Shown here: positions 52,251-62,100 of the stretch, piece after piece | Numbering within the stretch: the stretch's first letter is position 1 | Layout: every line of letters begins with the position of its first letter | NCBI GenBank assembly: GCA_020637335.1 | Contig: JACJWC010000004.1 | Location: forward strand, 186,001 to 250,000 | Direction: 5' to 3' | Length of the DNA: 64,000 nucleotides | Origin: Acidobacteriota bacterium | Lineage (GTDB): Bacteria; Acidobacteriota; Holophagae; Acanthopleuribacterales; Acanthopleuribacteraceae | The notes under the pieces: generated by a model | Told to the model about the DNA's origin: nothing | Seen by the model: only the letters and a program-made list of their open reading frames with translations | Databases searched by the model: none | Made by a program: the position numbers and the translations under genes

Positions 52251-53702
52251 TCAAGGCGTGGATTCGCCTAATAATTCCTTTAACGCCAAACGTTTTTCTT
52301 TTGCGGCCAAAGCTTTTTCATAAAGCCGCGGTGGTGCTTGGCGTTCAGCACATTCGGCTTGGGTCAATGGACACCGTTCGCAGGTACCCCCCAAGATACT
52401 CTCCGGAATCGCCGGATCATCCGCAAAGCCGATGACCTGGCGCGCACCTTTTTCGAGCAGAAAACCTAAGGTCACGCTGCTGTCATAATCGCTGCCGTCA
52501 TTTTGAGCCACGGCTAAACACAGGTAGGTTCCACTGGAGGAAAAGAATCGCGAGCGCTGCACCCCTACCTGTTGAGCACCGGGTGCCAAACCTTCAAAAA
52601 CACGCAGCGAGAGCCAGCGGCGACAGAAATGTTCCTGCAGCCCCAAACCAGCCGGCATGTCCAAATCGCTCATGTTCAATTCTTTGGTTAAGGTCACAGA
52701 ACCATCGCTCCGATCGTGGCGAAAGCGCAAGAAATGACTGCGGACCAACCCCATTTCGTGGGGTAAAAGCTGGCTCATGCGGTAAAAGAACAGCTCGGGT
52801 GTGGCATCAAAGCGGTTCATCAGATTCTGAAACACTTCTGCTTGAAAGGTGGCGCATTTAAAAAATTCCTGCAGCGCGGCCAAGACTTCTGCGCGGGGCA
52901 ACAAAACGGCACCGGCAAAGTAACTGGCCTTAAAATCGTTGAGAACCTGGTCAAAGGTGGAAACTTCCAAGGGCGGAGACGACCAAGCGCGTTCTTTTAA
53001 GCCCAACAGCGCATATCCAACCTCACGAGCAACCAAAAAAGCTTGTTGTCGCGCTTTTAAGTCAGGGTCGATGAACAGCGCGGCCGGCTTACTTTTGTAT
53101 ACGCTGCGCAACCCTTTTAAAGCGCTCGGCAAGGGGTGAATTTCTGCGCCAGTCAAATCCTTGAGCAGTTGGGTCAGACTGGGCAGTTCAGGACCCATGG
53201 CGCGAATTTGGACCCGGCAACGCTCGGCTGCTTCCTCCAGCTCGGGAAAATAATTTTCGTTCAGCGATTGATAAGAGCGCAATGCAGCGTGAAAAAAACG
53301 CTCAATGCCCAAATGGTAATCGCGGGTGATCGAGACCAGCGCTCGCACAAGAGCATTGGCCTCTTTTGGCGTTTGGCTCAGGAGGTGGACCACGTCTTGT
53401 AGGGTGATGCCAAATACGTGAAAAGGAAACTTTTGAATGGCCGGTGAATCGAGAAGGGCTGCCAACGGGTGAAGGCCGCGGTCCAATTTGGGCGACACCA
53501 TTTTCTCAAAAGGCATGTCCAAAGCCTGGGCCAAGCGCAAGAGCTTTTCCGGTTTGGGATACTTCTTGCCCTTTTCAATTTCATTGAGGTAGCTGGGTGA
53601 CAGATCCGTCCGGTCACCTAGCTCTTTGAGGGAATACCCTAATTTTTGGCGTTTGGTTCGAATCTTAATCCCGAGCACCAACTGCAGTTGTTCCTGATCC
53701 AT
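52251..53702 (-). CDS. ScfR/RamB-type transcriptional regulator
   Basis: 483 residues. An XRE helix-turn-helix is at about 8-62 (IKIRTKRQKLGYSLKELGDRTDLSPSYLNEIEKG). It is followed by an IrrE/DUF955-like region whose zinc motif is lost (AREVGYALLG instead of HExxH). A C-terminal DUF2083-type domain ends in CERCPLTQAEC, a likely metal-binding Cys group. This arrangement is that of RamB, PrpC and other ScfR regulators of acetate and propionate use. It is divergent from aceB, the gene such a regulator would be expected to control. The start is the ATG at 53702, about 127 nt from the aceB start. Confidence 0.9.
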   Translation of the reverse strand: MDQEQLQLVLGIKIRTKRQKLGYSLKELGDRTDLSPSYLNEIEKGKKYPKPEKLLRLAQALDMPFEKMVSPKLDRGLHPLAALLDSPAIQKFPFHVFGITLQDVVHLLSQTPKEANALVRALVSITRDYHLGIERFFHAALRSYQSLNENYFPELEEAAERCRVQIRAMGPELPSLTQLLKDLTGAEIHPLPSALKGLRSVYKSKPAALFIDPDLKARQQAFLVAREVGYALLGLKERAWSSPPLEVSTFDQVLNDFKASYFAGAVLLPRAEVLAALQEFFKCATFQAEVFQNLMNRFDATPELFFYRMSQLLPHEMGLVRSHFLRFRHDRSDGSVTLTKELNMSDLDMPAGLGLQEHFCRRWLSLRVFEGLAPGAQQVGVQRSRFFSSSGTYLCLAVAQNDGSDYDSSVTLGFLLEKGARQVIGFADDPAIPESILGGTCERCPLTQAECAERQAPPRLYEKALAAKEKRLALKELLGESTP

Positions 53703-53713
53703 AAAGCCCTCTC

Positions 53714-53798
53714 AGCGAATCTACCACAGACCCATCAGCACGGCAATTTGGCGAAAAATTATTTCTAGCGAATTTTCGCTTGACTGATGTCAGCGAAA
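53714..53798. promoter_or_regulatory. Array of RGCGAAW boxes between the regulator and aceB
   Basis: Five copies of RGCGAAW: AGCGAAT at 53714, GGCGAAA at 53750, AGCGAAT at 53767, its mirror TTTCGCT at 53774, and AGCGAAA at 53792. The last two form an inverted repeat (53774-53798), and the pair at 53767/53774 are directly opposed. The array covers the predicted aceB promoter and extends towards the regulator's start. This is the form of an operator for the divergent regulator. That the ScfR-like protein binds it is inference. Confidence 0.6.
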
Positions 53799-53808
53799 TA
53801 AATAAAGT
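53780..53808 (+). promoter_or_regulatory. Candidate promoter for aceBA
   Basis: TTGACT at 53780-53785 and TAAAGT at 53803-53808 with a 17-bp spacer. The operator inverted repeat lies across the -35 and spacer. It predicts a leader of only about 15 nt before AGGAGGG and the ATG at 53829. Confidence 0.5.
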
Positions 53809-53828
53809 GTGAGCAACAGGAGGGAATC

Positions 53829-55394
53829 ATGACCACCAGCACCTTGAATGAAACAGCTTTAAACACCGAATTGCTGCTGACGGATAAGGTCCAGCAGTTA
53901 ATTGAAAAGGCGCACCGGGCTTTTGAGGCTACCCGCCAAAACCTCCTCATTCGGCGCGCCCAACGCCAAGCCAAATGGGATGCAGGTGAACTGCCCAAAG
54001 TGCCCGACCACCCCGAAGCACAACACGGCGCGTGGCGGGTCCGGCCGCTGCCTTTGGATCTTCAAACGCGTCGAGTGGAAATCACCGGCCCGATCAACAA
54101 TCCCAAAATGGTGATTAACATGCTCTCTCGTAACGACGCAGGCGTCAGGGCGGATGCTGCCATGCTCGACTTCGAAGATTCCATGAAGCCAACCTGGGAG
54201 AATGTCCTACAAGGCTTAGAAAACCTGATTGGCGCAGCAAACGGAACCTTGCAACACAGAGAAGAGAAGCCAACTGGCATCAAAACTTACCAGCTTAACC
54301 CAGACGACATGCCTTTGCTGATGGTTCGGGTGCGTGGCCTGCACATGCAGGAGCAGCATTTTAAGGTCGATGGAAAAGCAGTTTCGGCCGGCCTGTTCGA
54401 TTTGGTCACGAGTGTGGCACACACGGCCAAAAGCTTGATCCAACAGGGCAAAACGCCCAAGTACTACATCCCCAAATGTGAACATTATTTGGAAGCGCGT
54501 TGGTGGAACTACCTGCTTTCTTTCCTTGAAGACGAACTGCATTTGGTGCGAGGCGCCCTGCGCTGCACCTTGTTAATCGAGACCCTTCCCGCTACCTTTC
54601 AAATTGAAGAAATTCTGTTCGAGATGCGCGACCACATCGCGGCCTTAAACATAGGACGTTGGGACAAAATATTCAGCGACATCAAAACGCTGCGCAACCA
54701 TCCCGATCGCATTTTGGCCGATCGCGGCAGCATCGGCTTAAACCGGCCGTGGATGAAAGCTTACGCCCTGCGTCTGATCCATTTCTGCCACAAACGTGGC
54801 GCCTTTGCGTTAGGCGGTATGGCCGCCTTCACCCCCGGCAGCACGGCCGCCAGACGGGCCGAGCAGAACCAAAAGGTAGTAGCCGACAAAAGTTTTGAAG
54901 CCAGCTTGGGCTGTGACGGCTGCTGGGTTTCGCATCCTTACTTTATTGGCGGCGCCCTCTCGGCCTTCCCCCAAAAAAACCAAATCTCCACCCCATTGCC
55001 GGACCTGCCAGACCCCGATGCGCTTCTGCACATTGGAGGCGGTCCTTATACCAAGCAGGCCCTCATAGAAAACATTCGTGTCGGGATCGCCTATTGCGCG
55101 GGCTGGGCCCAAGGCCTGGGCTGTATCGCCTGGAACGACTTAATGGAGGACCTGGCCACTTTGGAGATCAGTCGAAGTCAGACCGGGCAGTGGATTCAAC
55201 ACCATGTCGTTTTAGAAACGGGCGAAATGGTCACGGCCAAATGGGTCGCCACTCTTTTTGAGCAAGAACTCGAGCACTTGGAGGAAGAGATGCAATGGGA
55301 CCCGCATGAGCGCCAAATGTGGCAAAAGGCGGCGGAACAGGCCTGCAACGTCTTCACAGAACAACCTTTCAGATTATTTTTTGACTTGGATTAA
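53829..55394 (+). CDS. aceB: Malate synthase A
   Basis: 521 residues, the isoform A length. It condenses glyoxylate with acetyl-CoA to malate, the second step of the glyoxylate shunt. The family signature IETLPATFQIEEILFEMRDHIAALNIGRWDKIFS is intact around 240-275. DAGVRADAAMLDFEDSMKPTW, KTPKYYIPKCEHYLEARWW and GGMAAFTPG are also present. A strong AGGAGGG site precedes the ATG. aceA follows after 15 nt, and the divergent ScfR/RamB-type regulator is directly upstream. Confidence 0.98.
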   Translation: MTTSTLNETALNTELLLTDKVQQLIEKAHRAFEATRQNLLIRRAQRQAKWDAGELPKVPDHPEAQHGAWRVRPLPLDLQTRRVEITGPINNPKMVINMLSRNDAGVRADAAMLDFEDSMKPTWENVLQGLENLIGAANGTLQHREEKPTGIKTYQLNPDDMPLLMVRVRGLHMQEQHFKVDGKAVSAGLFDLVTSVAHTAKSLIQQGKTPKYYIPKCEHYLEARWWNYLLSFLEDELHLVRGALRCTLLIETLPATFQIEEILFEMRDHIAALNIGRWDKIFSDIKTLRNHPDRILADRGSIGLNRPWMKAYALRLIHFCHKRGAFALGGMAAFTPGSTAARRAEQNQKVVADKSFEASLGCDGCWVSHPYFIGGALSAFPQKNQISTPLPDLPDPDALLHIGGGPYTKQALIENIRVGIAYCAGWAQGLGCIAWNDLMEDLATLEISRSQTGQWIQHHVVLETGEMVTAKWVATLFEQELEHLEEEMQWDPHERQMWQKAAEQACNVFTEQPFRLFFDLD

Positions 55395-55409
55395 GAGGAG
55401 GAAAAAACC

Positions 55410-56690
55410 ATGAACCGAGTGGAAAGCATCCAGAAAAAATGGACAACATCGCGATTTGCGGGAATCGAAAGGCCCTATTCCCCACAAGACATCGACCGGC
55501 TGCGCGGCAGGCTCCAAATTGAATACACTCTGGCCAACCGAGGCGCACAGAAGCTTTGGCAATTATTGGAACAACGTCCCTTTGTGCGCGCGCTGGGGGC
55601 CCTCAGTGGCAATCAAGCCATGCAAATGGTCCGGGCCGGATTGGAAGCGATCTACATCAGCGGTTGGCAAGTTGCGGCGGACAACAATAGCGCAGGTCAA
55701 ATGTACCCGGATCAGAGTCTCTACCCTGCCAATTCAGTGCCACAGCTGGTCAAAAAAATTAACCAAACCTTGCAACGGGCCGACCAAATCACCTGGGCGG
55801 AAGGTCAGAATGATCAGGATTGGTTTGTACCCATGGTCGCAGATGCTGAAGCGGGCTTTGGCGGCGCCCTCAATGCCTATGAATTGATGAAAGCCATGAT
55901 TGAGGCAGGTGCCAGCGGCGTCCATTTCGAAGACCAATTGGCCTCCGAAAAAAAGTGCGGTCACCTCGGCGGCAAGGTTCTGGTGCCCACATCCCAATTC
56001 ATCCGCACCCTAAACGCGGCCCGTTTGGCCGCTGATGTCTTGGATGTGCCCACCGTTCTGATCGCCCGCACGGATGCGCACAGCGCCAAATTGATCACCT
56101 CGGACTGCGACACATACGATGCACCCTACATCCTGCCTGAACGCACCGCCGAAGGCTATTACCGAGTCAAGGCAGGTGTTGATGCGGCCATTCACCGCGG
56201 ATTGGCGTATGCGCCCTACGCCGACTTGCTGTGGTGGGAAACCTCAACCCCAGATTTGGGTGAGGCAGCCGAGTTTGCCCAAGCGGTCCATCAGCGCTTC
56301 CCGGGCAAAAAGCTCGCCTATAATTGCTCGCCTTCTTTCAACTGGAAACAACATTTGGACGACCACACCATCCGCCATTTCCAAGAAAAACTCGGAGAAA
56401 TGGGGTACTGCTTCCAGTTTGTGACTTTGGCTGGATTCCACAGCCTCAACTACGGCATGTTTGAGTTGGCAAAGGCCTATCAATCCAGTGGAATGGCCGC
56501 ATATTCCGGGTTACAGGAGCGAGAATTTGCCGCTGAACCAGCCGGTTACACGGCCACGCGCCACCAACGCGAAGTGGGTACCGGTTACTTCGATACGGTG
56601 CTGAACACCATCACCCAAGGAAAAACCAGCACCCAAGCGATGTCGGGTTCTACGGAGGAAAGCCAGTTCCACGCACCCGTACCTGCTTGA
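55410..56690 (+). CDS. aceA: Isocitrate lyase
   Basis: 426 residues. It cleaves isocitrate to succinate and glyoxylate, so with malate synthase it allows growth on acetate or fatty acids. The catalytic KKCGHLGGKVLVPT is present near 183, together with VPTVLIARTDAHSAKLITSDCD, NCSPSFNWKQHLDD and the C-terminal FHSLNYGMFELAKAYQSSGMAAY. The strong AGAGGAGG ribosome binding site starts in the gap after aceB. It forms the aceBA operon. A weak GC stem at its end overlaps the tRNA-Asn promoter. Confidence 0.98.
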   Translation: MNRVESIQKKWTTSRFAGIERPYSPQDIDRLRGRLQIEYTLANRGAQKLWQLLEQRPFVRALGALSGNQAMQMVRAGLEAIYISGWQVAADNNSAGQMYPDQSLYPANSVPQLVKKINQTLQRADQITWAEGQNDQDWFVPMVADAEAGFGGALNAYELMKAMIEAGASGVHFEDQLASEKKCGHLGGKVLVPTSQFIRTLNAARLAADVLDVPTVLIARTDAHSAKLITSDCDTYDAPYILPERTAEGYYRVKAGVDAAIHRGLAYAPYADLLWWETSTPDLGEAAEFAQAVHQRFPGKKLAYNCSPSFNWKQHLDDHTIRHFQEKLGEMGYCFQFVTLAGFHSLNYGMFELAKAYQSSGMAAYSGLQEREFAAEPAGYTATRHQREVGTGYFDTVLNTITQGKTSTQAMSGSTEESQFHAPVPA

Positions 56691-56700
56691 AAATAAAAGA

Positions 56701-56730
56701 TTGACAGCCTCCAGGCTTTTTGCCTAGAAT
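56701..56730 (+). promoter_or_regulatory. Promoter of tRNA-Asn
   Basis: Consensus TTGACA at 56701-56706 and TAGAAT at 56725-56730 with an 18-bp spacer. A start near 56737 gives a 5' leader of about 35 nt to the tRNA. Confidence 0.75.
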
Positions 56731-56770
56731 GCCAGCTTGTCGCCGGTCAAATGAATCGGCACTGTACACT

Positions 56771-56847
<77 letters not shown>

Positions 56848-56853
56848 ATTACA

Positions 56854-56888
56854 AAGGCGTTTGAATTTATTCAAACGCCTTTTTTTTA
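56854..56888 (+). terminator. Rho-independent terminator after tRNA-Asn
   Basis: Stem AAGGCGTTTGAA / TTCAAACGCCTT with a 4-nt loop and a tail of T. It ends the tRNA transcript. The stem itself runs into the 3' end of the convergent lipoprotein gene, which may use it as well. Confidence 0.92.
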
Positions 56889-57404
56889 TTTTTCCTGCCC
56901 AGCATTACCTGAATTGCGCCGAAAACTGAGGGCCGTCCGTTCGAAATCCAATTGATTTTTGCCAAACGTATCTTGCAAACTCCAAATCAGGATTTGATGA
57001 AAGTGCGTTTCGTCCTCCAAGCTGTAATGCCAATACTTTAAGCGCAAATCACCCGCCCGACCCTTTAGGGTGTAGCGCAAGGCCGCTAAGCCATTAATCG
57101 TCATGAACTCCGGTTCATACGAATGTAAATCGGGATGGGCCTTTTCCAAGAAGCCTCGTGTAATCCGGCTGAAATCCTGCAAGTTCATATCTTCCCTTAA
57201 ACTTGCCTTGGATTCAGAAATAACAATTAAATAGGCTTCTGCAAAATTATTACCCAATTGCAGGTTCGCGCTTTTATTGAGGTCTTTGCGCACCGACCAA
57301 CTGGCTGGGTAATCCAAGCAATACGCATCGTCCAGAAAACAGACCTGTTTGGTTTTCGATCCACACGCCCCCAACAACACAAACACAAGGCACAGCCAAC
57401 GCAT
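56886..57404 (-). CDS. Putative lipoprotein, 172 aa
   Basis: The signal peptide MRWLCLVFVLLGAC ends in a lipobox, giving an acylated Cys at about 14. The rest has the layout of small PsbP/DcrB-like envelope proteins: CLDYPASWSVRKDL near the start, LIVISESKASLREDMNLQDFSRI, and FERTALSFRR at the end, but I cannot assign a family with certainty. Mature protein is likely held on a membrane. Its stop lies in the terminator of the convergent tRNA-Asn. The 250 nt upstream, up to the TPR gene, contains no gene. Confidence 0.65.
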   Translation of the reverse strand: MRWLCLVFVLLGACGSKTKQVCFLDDAYCLDYPASWSVRKDLNKSANLQLGNNFAEAYLIVISESKASLREDMNLQDFSRITRGFLEKAHPDLHSYEPEFMTINGLAALRYTLKGRAGDLRLKYWHYSLEDETHFHQILIWSLQDTFGKNQLDFERTALSFRRNSGNAGQEK

Positions 57405-57655
57405 GGTGACCTCCTACACCCATCTTATCTGCCACTCCGCTCAAAACCATGACTTTTGTCATTACACAAAACGATTATTGTTTCTATTTCCTTTTGATTA
57501 TTCGGCGTAGCATAAATATCACCCCCACACAAACTCAGAGCGTCCCGGATTCGGTTCCCGCCTCGTGGGGTGCGGTCTTATTTGATCCGGTTCCTTAACC
57601 CAAATCTTTAATCCGCCAAAAATCATCCTTTCAAATCTAGATCGGAGGTCGGCAT

Positions 57656-58519
57656 TTGATCATCCAACTTTGTTTCCTGTTTCTCCTGGGCGAACATCCC
57701 GCAGGGAAAGCCCCATTTGACCCTTTCCTCAAAACCTGGCCCGATTTGGCCAACTATTACCAGTTATTGGAATCCCAACAACTTCAATCGGCCAACCTTT
57801 TTGTTGAAAAGCTTTACCAAAAAGAAGGCTCCCCGCGCGCGCTCAACGCCAAAGCACTGGTGCTGTTTGCCCAAAACAAACTGGAAGATGCAGAACGGGT
57901 CGTGGACCTAGCCATCGCCAAGGACGCCAACCAAGCCTTGCATTTTGCCTTGAAGGCGCGCATTAACCTGAGTCGGTTGGATCGGGAAAGCAACCCCATC
58001 AACCGTTGGAAATTTGCAGCTGAGGCGCTTGCCTCTTACCGTCGCGCCATGGACCTGGATCCACAAACCATGGAATACCGCAGTTTTGTGGTGCGCCATC
58101 TCTACAGCGCGCCTTCGATGGGTGGCGGTGACCTCACCCTTGCCCTGCGTCTTGCCGACGAAGCTGTCAGCCTCAACCTTAAAGGTGCCAGACTGTTACG
58201 CGCTGAAGTTCGCCTGGCTTCAGACCAGTCCAAGGCCGCCGTTCCCGATCTTCAGGCCGCAATGAGTCGCGACGAATTCGATGCCAAAACCTTTGTTCAC
58301 GCCGGCTATTGGGCATTGGAAGCGAAACAATGGCAGCTGGCCCAGGCCTTTTTTCAGTACCTGACGGAGAAAGACCCCGCAAACCCCGATTCTTTTGATT
58401 GTTTGGGCGATTATTATCAAGCGGTCAAAGACCCGGTCAATGCCCGCGCGTGTTATGAAAAAGCATTGGACTTGGATCCTGCCTTTGAACCTTCTCGCCA
58501 AAAAATTGCAAAATTGTGA
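57656..58519 (+). CDS. TPR-repeat protein
   Basis: 287 residues, starting at a TTG behind a strong GGAGGT. A short hydrophobic leader (IIQLCFLFLLG) suggests export. The remaining sequence is a set of helix pairs, with TPR units at about 60-95, 110-145 and 190-285; the last (FDCLGDYYQAVKDPVNARACYEKALDLDPAF) is the clearest. SAPSMGGGDLTLALRLADEAVS resembles TPR units that include a Gly-rich turn. It may be a periplasmic scaffold. It is convergent with the interrupted acetyltransferase gene; their stop codons are about 10 nt apart. Confidence 0.8.
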   Translation: MIIQLCFLFLLGEHPAGKAPFDPFLKTWPDLANYYQLLESQQLQSANLFVEKLYQKEGSPRALNAKALVLFAQNKLEDAERVVDLAIAKDANQALHFALKARINLSRLDRESNPINRWKFAAEALASYRRAMDLDPQTMEYRSFVVRHLYSAPSMGGGDLTLALRLADEAVSLNLKGARLLRAEVRLASDQSKAAVPDLQAAMSRDEFDAKTFVHAGYWALEAKQWQLAQAFFQYLTEKDPANPDSFDCLGDYYQAVKDPVNARACYEKALDLDPAFEPSRQKIAKL

Positions 58520-58528
58520 ACCTGTCCC

Positions 58529-58948
58529 TTAATAAACATCCATTTTGAAGTGAAAGCTGGTTTTGTGCATGCCTTCGCGCAAATAAAATCGATGCGCATC
58601 CAGACGTTGCAACCCGGAATCCAAATGCAACTGGTCACATTCAGCCTGACGCGCCTGTTCCAAGAGCTAGGCCAACATTTTTTGGCCTGCACCCTGGCCC
58701 CGGTGTTCGGAGTCTGTGACCAAATCATCGACATATAAGAACCGGCCCCAGGCCAAATTCAGTCCATATCGACAACCGGCAACAGCAACTGGCCCAATAG
58801 CACCAAGAAGAAAGGCCAAATGGTAACCGTGTGCCTGTTGCCTTTGGACTTGCTCGACAAAAGCATCCGGCTCTAAATGGGTCCTTAACTGATGCATGAC
58901 CGCAAAGCAGGCGCGTATTTCTTCCGGGTTGACCGCAATCTGTATCAT
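58529..58948 (-). pseudogene. GNAT acetyltransferase gene with an in-frame amber stop
   Basis: From the ATG at 58948 (GGGGAGG ribosome binding site) the frame reads a GNAT protein up to LVTDSEHRGQGAGQKMLA, which covers motif A with the acetyl-CoA loop. A TAG at 58667-58669 then stops it. Without any frame change the sequence continues LLEQARQAECDQLHLDSGLQRLDAHRFYLREGMHKTSFHFKMDVY to a TAA at 58529-58531: exactly the C-terminal half of the family. The complete protein would have 139 residues. A single base change from TGG or CAG would explain it. It may be a fresh nonsense mutation, a sequencing error, or a read-through gene. Confidence 0.85.
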
Positions 58949-59112
58949 CTGAAGCCTCCCCGCACAGCATAGGCTTGGCCTTAGAAAAAATAAAGAGCCC
59001 AAAACCTTTATCCGCTATGATCGTATGGCTATCCATTCCGTTAATGGAAACCTGCTATCGCAGCCATTTCGCTCCGTGGTTTGCGGTTTAAAAACTTTGA
59101 GGGGGAAACACC

Positions 59113-62100
59113 ATGCATCTGTGCAGGGTCCTAACAGCCTTGTTGTTCACAGGACCGTTTTTATTAGCCCAGGAAACTTTTCCGCAAAATGGGGTTCACG
59201 ATTCGCGCGCGAACCGTATTGCCTTTACCCATGCAACCGTCTGGATCGATGCCCAAACCAAAATGGAGGACGCAACCCTTCTTGTCCGCGAGGGTCGGAT
59301 AGAAAGCGTCGAAAAAGGTGAAAAGAAACCCGCTGGATATCAAGTCGTGGACCTGACCGGCAAATGGGTCTATCCCAGTTTTATTGATCTCTATACGCAA
59401 CTGGGCATTCCTGAAGTCAAACAACCGCAGGGCAGTCCATTTCGCGACCGAGCCGAACAAATCGGACCCGAAGAGAAGGGCCCATTCAATGCCAACGATG
59501 CGATTAAATCCCAATTTTCAGCCCTGAACGTCTTTGCTATGGACGAAAAAGCGACCGAATCCATGCGCAAAATTGGATTTGGTACCGTACTGAGCTTTCG
59601 GGCGGACGGGATTGCCCGCGGCACCTCGGTGCTTTCCCTGCTCAACAACGAAACCGCAAATCTAGCGGTCATTAAACAAGCAGCATCAACTCAGTTTTCA
59701 CTGCGCAAAGGCAGCAGTTCCCAGAACTTCCCGATATCGCCCATGGGCGCGATCGCGCTCCTGCGCCAGACCCACTTTGATGCCACCTGGTATGCCAATC
59801 AAAACCCGAAACCGTTTGTCGATGCCTCACTTGACGCCTACCTGCAAACCCAGTCTCTGCCCGCCATATTCGAGGTGCCCAACTGGCAATTGCTGATCAG
59901 TGTCAATGGAATGGGCAAAGAATTGGGTAAATCCTACATTTTTAAAACAGATGGCGACGACTACCAACGGGTTGATGCCATTAAGAAAACCGGTGCATCT
60001 CTGATCGTGCCCTTGGATTTCCCAAAAGATTTAGATGTAACTGATCCATTCGATGCAGAAATCGTCAGTTTGGCCGAGCTCAAACACTGGGAATTGGCGC
60101 CTACCAATCCCGCAGCCCTGGCGCGAGCCGACATTCGCTTCGCGTTGACCACAGCCGGCTTAGAAAAAGACCCATCCAAATTCACGGCCAACCTCAAGAA
60201 AGCCATAAAAGCTGGCTTGACCGAAGCCGACGCCCTGGCAGCCTTGACCTCTGCACCCGCAGATATGTTGGGGATTTCCGAACTGGTCGGCCGTTTGAAA
60301 CCTCAAACTTACGCCAATTTCCTGGTGTGTTCCGGACCGCTCTTCGACGAAAAATCGGAAGTGCTGGAGAACTGGGTTCGCGGCCAAAAGTACAGCTTAA
60401 AAAATGAACCCAACACCATTCAAACCGGTCACTTCTTGTTGAAAGTCGGTACAGATTCCTGGTTTGTCGATGTGGAAGGTCAAGCCATTAAACCTGAATT
60501 TAAAGCCCAAGGTGCCGAGGGTGAAGAACAGAAAATTAACGGTACGTTCAGCGATGGCCAGGTCTTTATCGCCCTTCCGCTGGAGACCGGCCAGGTTCGA
60601 ATCAATTTGTGGCCTGCTGAAGGCGGTTTCGTCGGGACAGCGGTTGACACTCAAGGCCAAACGCAACCTGCGTCGCTTATGCCAACCAGCGAAAAACCAA
60701 CCCCTAAAGAAAAAGAAAAGGCGGAGGGGACGGAGGACGAAAAAGGAAAACCCGAGACCGAAAAACCTGCTGCCCCTGCCGTCGCCAAAGAAGAACCCAA
60801 AATTGGCCCGGTCACCTATCCCCTGCGCCCATTTGGCTGGACCAAAGTCCCAGATCCGGAAATTGTGCTGATTCGCAAGGCAACGGTATGGACGAACGAA
60901 ACGGATGGGGTTTTAAAAGAAACGGATGTCCTCCTCGAGAATGGGAAAATTGCCCAAATTGGCAAAAACCTCAGCGTTCCTCGAGCCAAAATCATCGAAG
61001 CCAATGGCCGCCACTTAACCGCAGGCATAATCGATGAGCACAGCCACATTGCTTTGTTCTCGGTAAACGATGTCGCTACCAACTCCGGATCGGTCCGCAT
61101 GTCTGACGTGGTCGACGCTCAAGACGTCGATATCTACCGCAACCTTGCCGGCGGGGTTGTCGCAGCGCAGTTACTGCACGGATCCGCAAATCCGGTCGGC
61201 GGGCAATCCGCCTTAATCAAAATGCGCTGGGGTAAAACAGCACCAGAACTTCTGATTGAGAATGCAGACCCCTTCATCAAATTTGCCCTGGGTGAAAACG
61301 TTAAGCGGGCGCCAATGGACCAAAGTATTCGCTACCCGCAAACCCGCATGGGTGTCGAACAAGTCTATCGCGACTGGTTTTCTCAAGCCCAAGCCTACGA
61401 TCAAAAATGGAAAGCCTACAACGCGTTGTCGACCAAAGAAAAGGCACGTGCAACCGCGCCCCGCCGGGACCTGACCCTGGAAACCATGGCACAAATTCTC
61501 CGTGGCGAACGGTTTGTCACCTGTCATAGCTACGTTCAATCGGAAATCAATATGCTGATGAAGGTTGCCGAAGATTTTGGTTTCCACATTAACACCTTCA
61601 CTCACATTCTGGAGGGCTACAAGGTCGCCGACAAGATGGCCGCCCATGGAGTCGGCGGTGCTGGTTTCTCTGATTGGTGGGCCTACAAAATGGAAGTCAG
61701 TTACGCGATCCCTTACAACGCGACTCTTATGACCGAAGCTGGCGTTACCGCTGCAATCAACTCTGACGATGCAGAAATGGCGCGTCGCCTTAACCAGGAA
61801 GCAGCCAAATCGGTCAAATACGGCAATATGAGTGAAGAAGACGCTCTTAAACTGGTCACCTTGAATCCGGCCAAACTCCTGCACCTGGATAAACGCATGG
61901 GTTCCATCAAAGTGGGTAAAGATGCTGATGTGGTGTTGTGGAGCGATCATCCGCTCTCCATCTACGCCAAAGCCGATACCACCTGGGTGGATGGCATTGC
62001 CTACTACGATCGGGAACGCGATCAACTTCTGCAAAAACAAGTGGAAGAGGAACGCAACCGTCTGATTCAGAAACTTTTGAGCGACAAGAAACCGGGCGGC

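Noticed and set aside
56707..56722. Terminator for aceA (AGCC, TCCA, GGCT, TTTTT)
   Set aside because: The stem is only 4 bp and lies within a good tRNA promoter, so it is unlikely to act as a terminator.
57405..57655. Possible small RNA between the lipoprotein and TPR genes
   Set aside because: A GC-rich stretch near 57540-57580 can fold weakly, but there is no promoter-terminator pair to support an RNA gene.
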